Assembly: GCF_006716695.1 (NCBI RefSeq)
Contig: NZ_VFPN01000004.1
Coordinates: 1 to 64,000, forward strand
DNA from: Klugiella xanthotipulae
GTDB lineage: Bacteria > Actinomycetota > Actinomycetes > Actinomycetales > Microbacteriaceae
Direction: 5' to 3'
DNA length: 64,000 nucleotides
In this document: positions 63,198 to 64,000 of the stretch, one piece after another
Layout of the letters: each line of letters starts with the position of its first letter
Numbering within the stretch: position 1 is the first letter of the stretch
The notes under the pieces: generated by a model
What the model saw: only the letters and a program-made list of their open reading frames with translations
Told to the model about the DNA's origin: nothing
Database searches by the model: none
Position numbers and translations under genes: made by a program

Positions 63198-64000
63198 TTG
63201 GTGTTCTCCAGGCTCTGTGTGGTGTCTGAGCTGTTGCGGGGGGCCGCGCCCTGGGCTGCCGCGGCGGCCTGGTCGAGGCTGGCCCCCGCGCCCACCGAGC
63301 TCTGTGTGGCGGCGAGCATGACGGCCTCGGCGGTGGCCTCGGCGCGGCTAAGTTCGCCCGTGATCCTGCCCTCGCGCATCACGAGAACGCGGTCGGCCAT
63401 GCCCAGCACTTCGGGCAGTTCGGAGGAGATCATGAGGATGCCGAGGCCCTGTCCGGCCAGCTCAGAGAGTAGTCGGTGCACCTCGGATTTGGTGCCCACG
63501 TCGATTCCGCGCGTGGGCTCATCAATGATGAGGAGCGAGGGATGCGTGGCCAGCCACTTGGCGATGACCACCTTCTGCTGGTTCCCGCCGGAGAGCGTGC
63601 CGACGGGAGTTGAGAGGGCGGCGGCTTTCACCTGGAGGGTGCTGGCCCAGCCGTCGGCCACCGCGTTTTCGGCACGGTTTGTAAGAATACCCCAGCGGGA
63701 GAGTCGGTTGCGGATTGCGAGCGTGATGTTGCGGCCCACGGGGAAATCGAGTACGAGGCCCTGCTTGCGACGGTCTTCCGGGATGAGGGCGAGACCCGCG
63801 CGCATGGCATCCGTCACGCTCTTCTTCTTGAGCCGGGCACCGCGCAGTGACACGGAGCCGCTGTCGTACCCGTCCACGCCGAAGAGGGCGCGGGCGACCT
63901 CGCTGCGACCGGCCCCCACGAGCCCGGCGAGACCCACGATTTCACCAGCTTTGACCTCGAATGAGATGTCCTCGAAGATACCCGCGGAGGTGAGGTTGGT
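63194..64000 (-). CDS. rhaT: Sugar ABC transporter ATPase (RhaT type), 5' end outside window
   Basis: The last 268 residues of a two-cassette ATPase. The second cassette has EIVGLAGLVGAGRSEVARALFG (degenerate Walker A), the signature LSGGNQQKVVIAKWL, Walker B LLIIDEPTRGID and the His-less H-loop region MISSELPEVLGMADRV. The frame stays open to the window edge (TSAGIFEDISFEVKAG), so the start and first cassette lie beyond 64000. An Ala/Gln/Ser-rich tail ends the protein. Coupled to rhaP by ATGA. Confidence 0.88.
   Translation of the reverse strand, partial: TNLTSAGIFEDISFEVKAGEIVGLAGLVGAGRSEVARALFGVDGYDSGSVSLRGARLKKKSVTDAMRAGLALIPEDRRKQGLVLDFPVGRNITLAIRNRLSRWGILTNRAENAVADGWASTLQVKAAALSTPVGTLSGGNQQKVVIAKWLATHPSLLIIDEPTRGIDVGTKSEVHRLLSELAGQGLGILMISSELPEVLGMADRVLVMREGRITGELSRAEATAEAVMLAATQSSVGAGASLDQAAAAAQGAAPRNSSDTTQSLENTK

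Overview
The window is about 64 kb of high-GC DNA from an actinobacterium, most likely of the Microbacteriaceae. The reasons are strong GC bias at third codon positions, an actinobacterial fused PutA, mycosin-type (type VII secretion) proteases, an actinobacterial HelD/HelR-like helicase, and several starts where a -10 box lies 6 nt before the ATG (leaderless mRNAs). No rRNA or tRNA gene was seen. Both edges cut genes: a mycosin on the left and a sugar ABC ATPase on the right.

Left part (1-31.8 kb). A small ESX-like cassette (secreted WXG-like protein plus mycosin) sits at the left edge, and a paralogous cassette with a third, Gly/Pro-rich substrate-like gene lies at 27.7-30.9 kb. Between them are: lower phenylacetate-degradation genes with a TetR regulator and a palindromic operator (2.2-8.3 kb); a siderophore-interaction protein; a giant PutA whose aldehyde-dehydrogenase half lacks its catalytic Cys and Glu; a membrane-anchored HEVGH protein; an Eco29kI-like GIY-YIG restriction-modification pair; a VOC protein and an AraC regulator overlapping tail to tail; an lldR-lldD lactate operon with a perfect FadR-type palindrome; and a rhamnose catabolic operon (mutarotase, isomerase, aldolase/dehydrogenase, kinase) behind a LacI-type operator. 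Rhamnulose-1-phosphate cleavage and lactaldehyde oxidation yield L-lactate, which the neighbouring LldD can oxidise.

Middle part (31-45 kb). An SDR gene is followed by decayed remnants of an MmyB-type regulator and a cupin, then CRISPR array 1 (36 repeats), a small membrane protein, a frameshifted HEAT-like gene, a ThrE-type exporter, and a five-gene operon. That operon (GT-C-like membrane protein, FdtB-like aminotransferase, polyprenyl-phosphate glycosyltransferase, GtrA, fused acyltransferase/ketoisomerase) looks like a system that makes a dTDP-3-acetamido-3,6-dideoxyhexose and attaches it to a surface polymer or protein. A leucyl aminopeptidase follows.

Right part (45-64 kb). CRISPR array 2 (8 repeats), a HelR-like helicase, a decayed relic array, and array 3 (25 repeats) lead into a complete type I-E cas operon (cas3-cse1-cse2-cas7-cas5-cas6e-cas1-cas2) on the minus strand. 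All three arrays are read on the minus strand from leaders at their high-coordinate ends that share a conserved core. A degenerate repeat-like hairpin lies alone upstream of cas3. The window ends in a rhamnose-type ABC importer (rhaS, rhaQ, rhaP, rhaT) that has the same orientation as the rhamnose catabolic operon 32 kb away. This suggests that the intervening accessory DNA split a once contiguous rhamnose locus.
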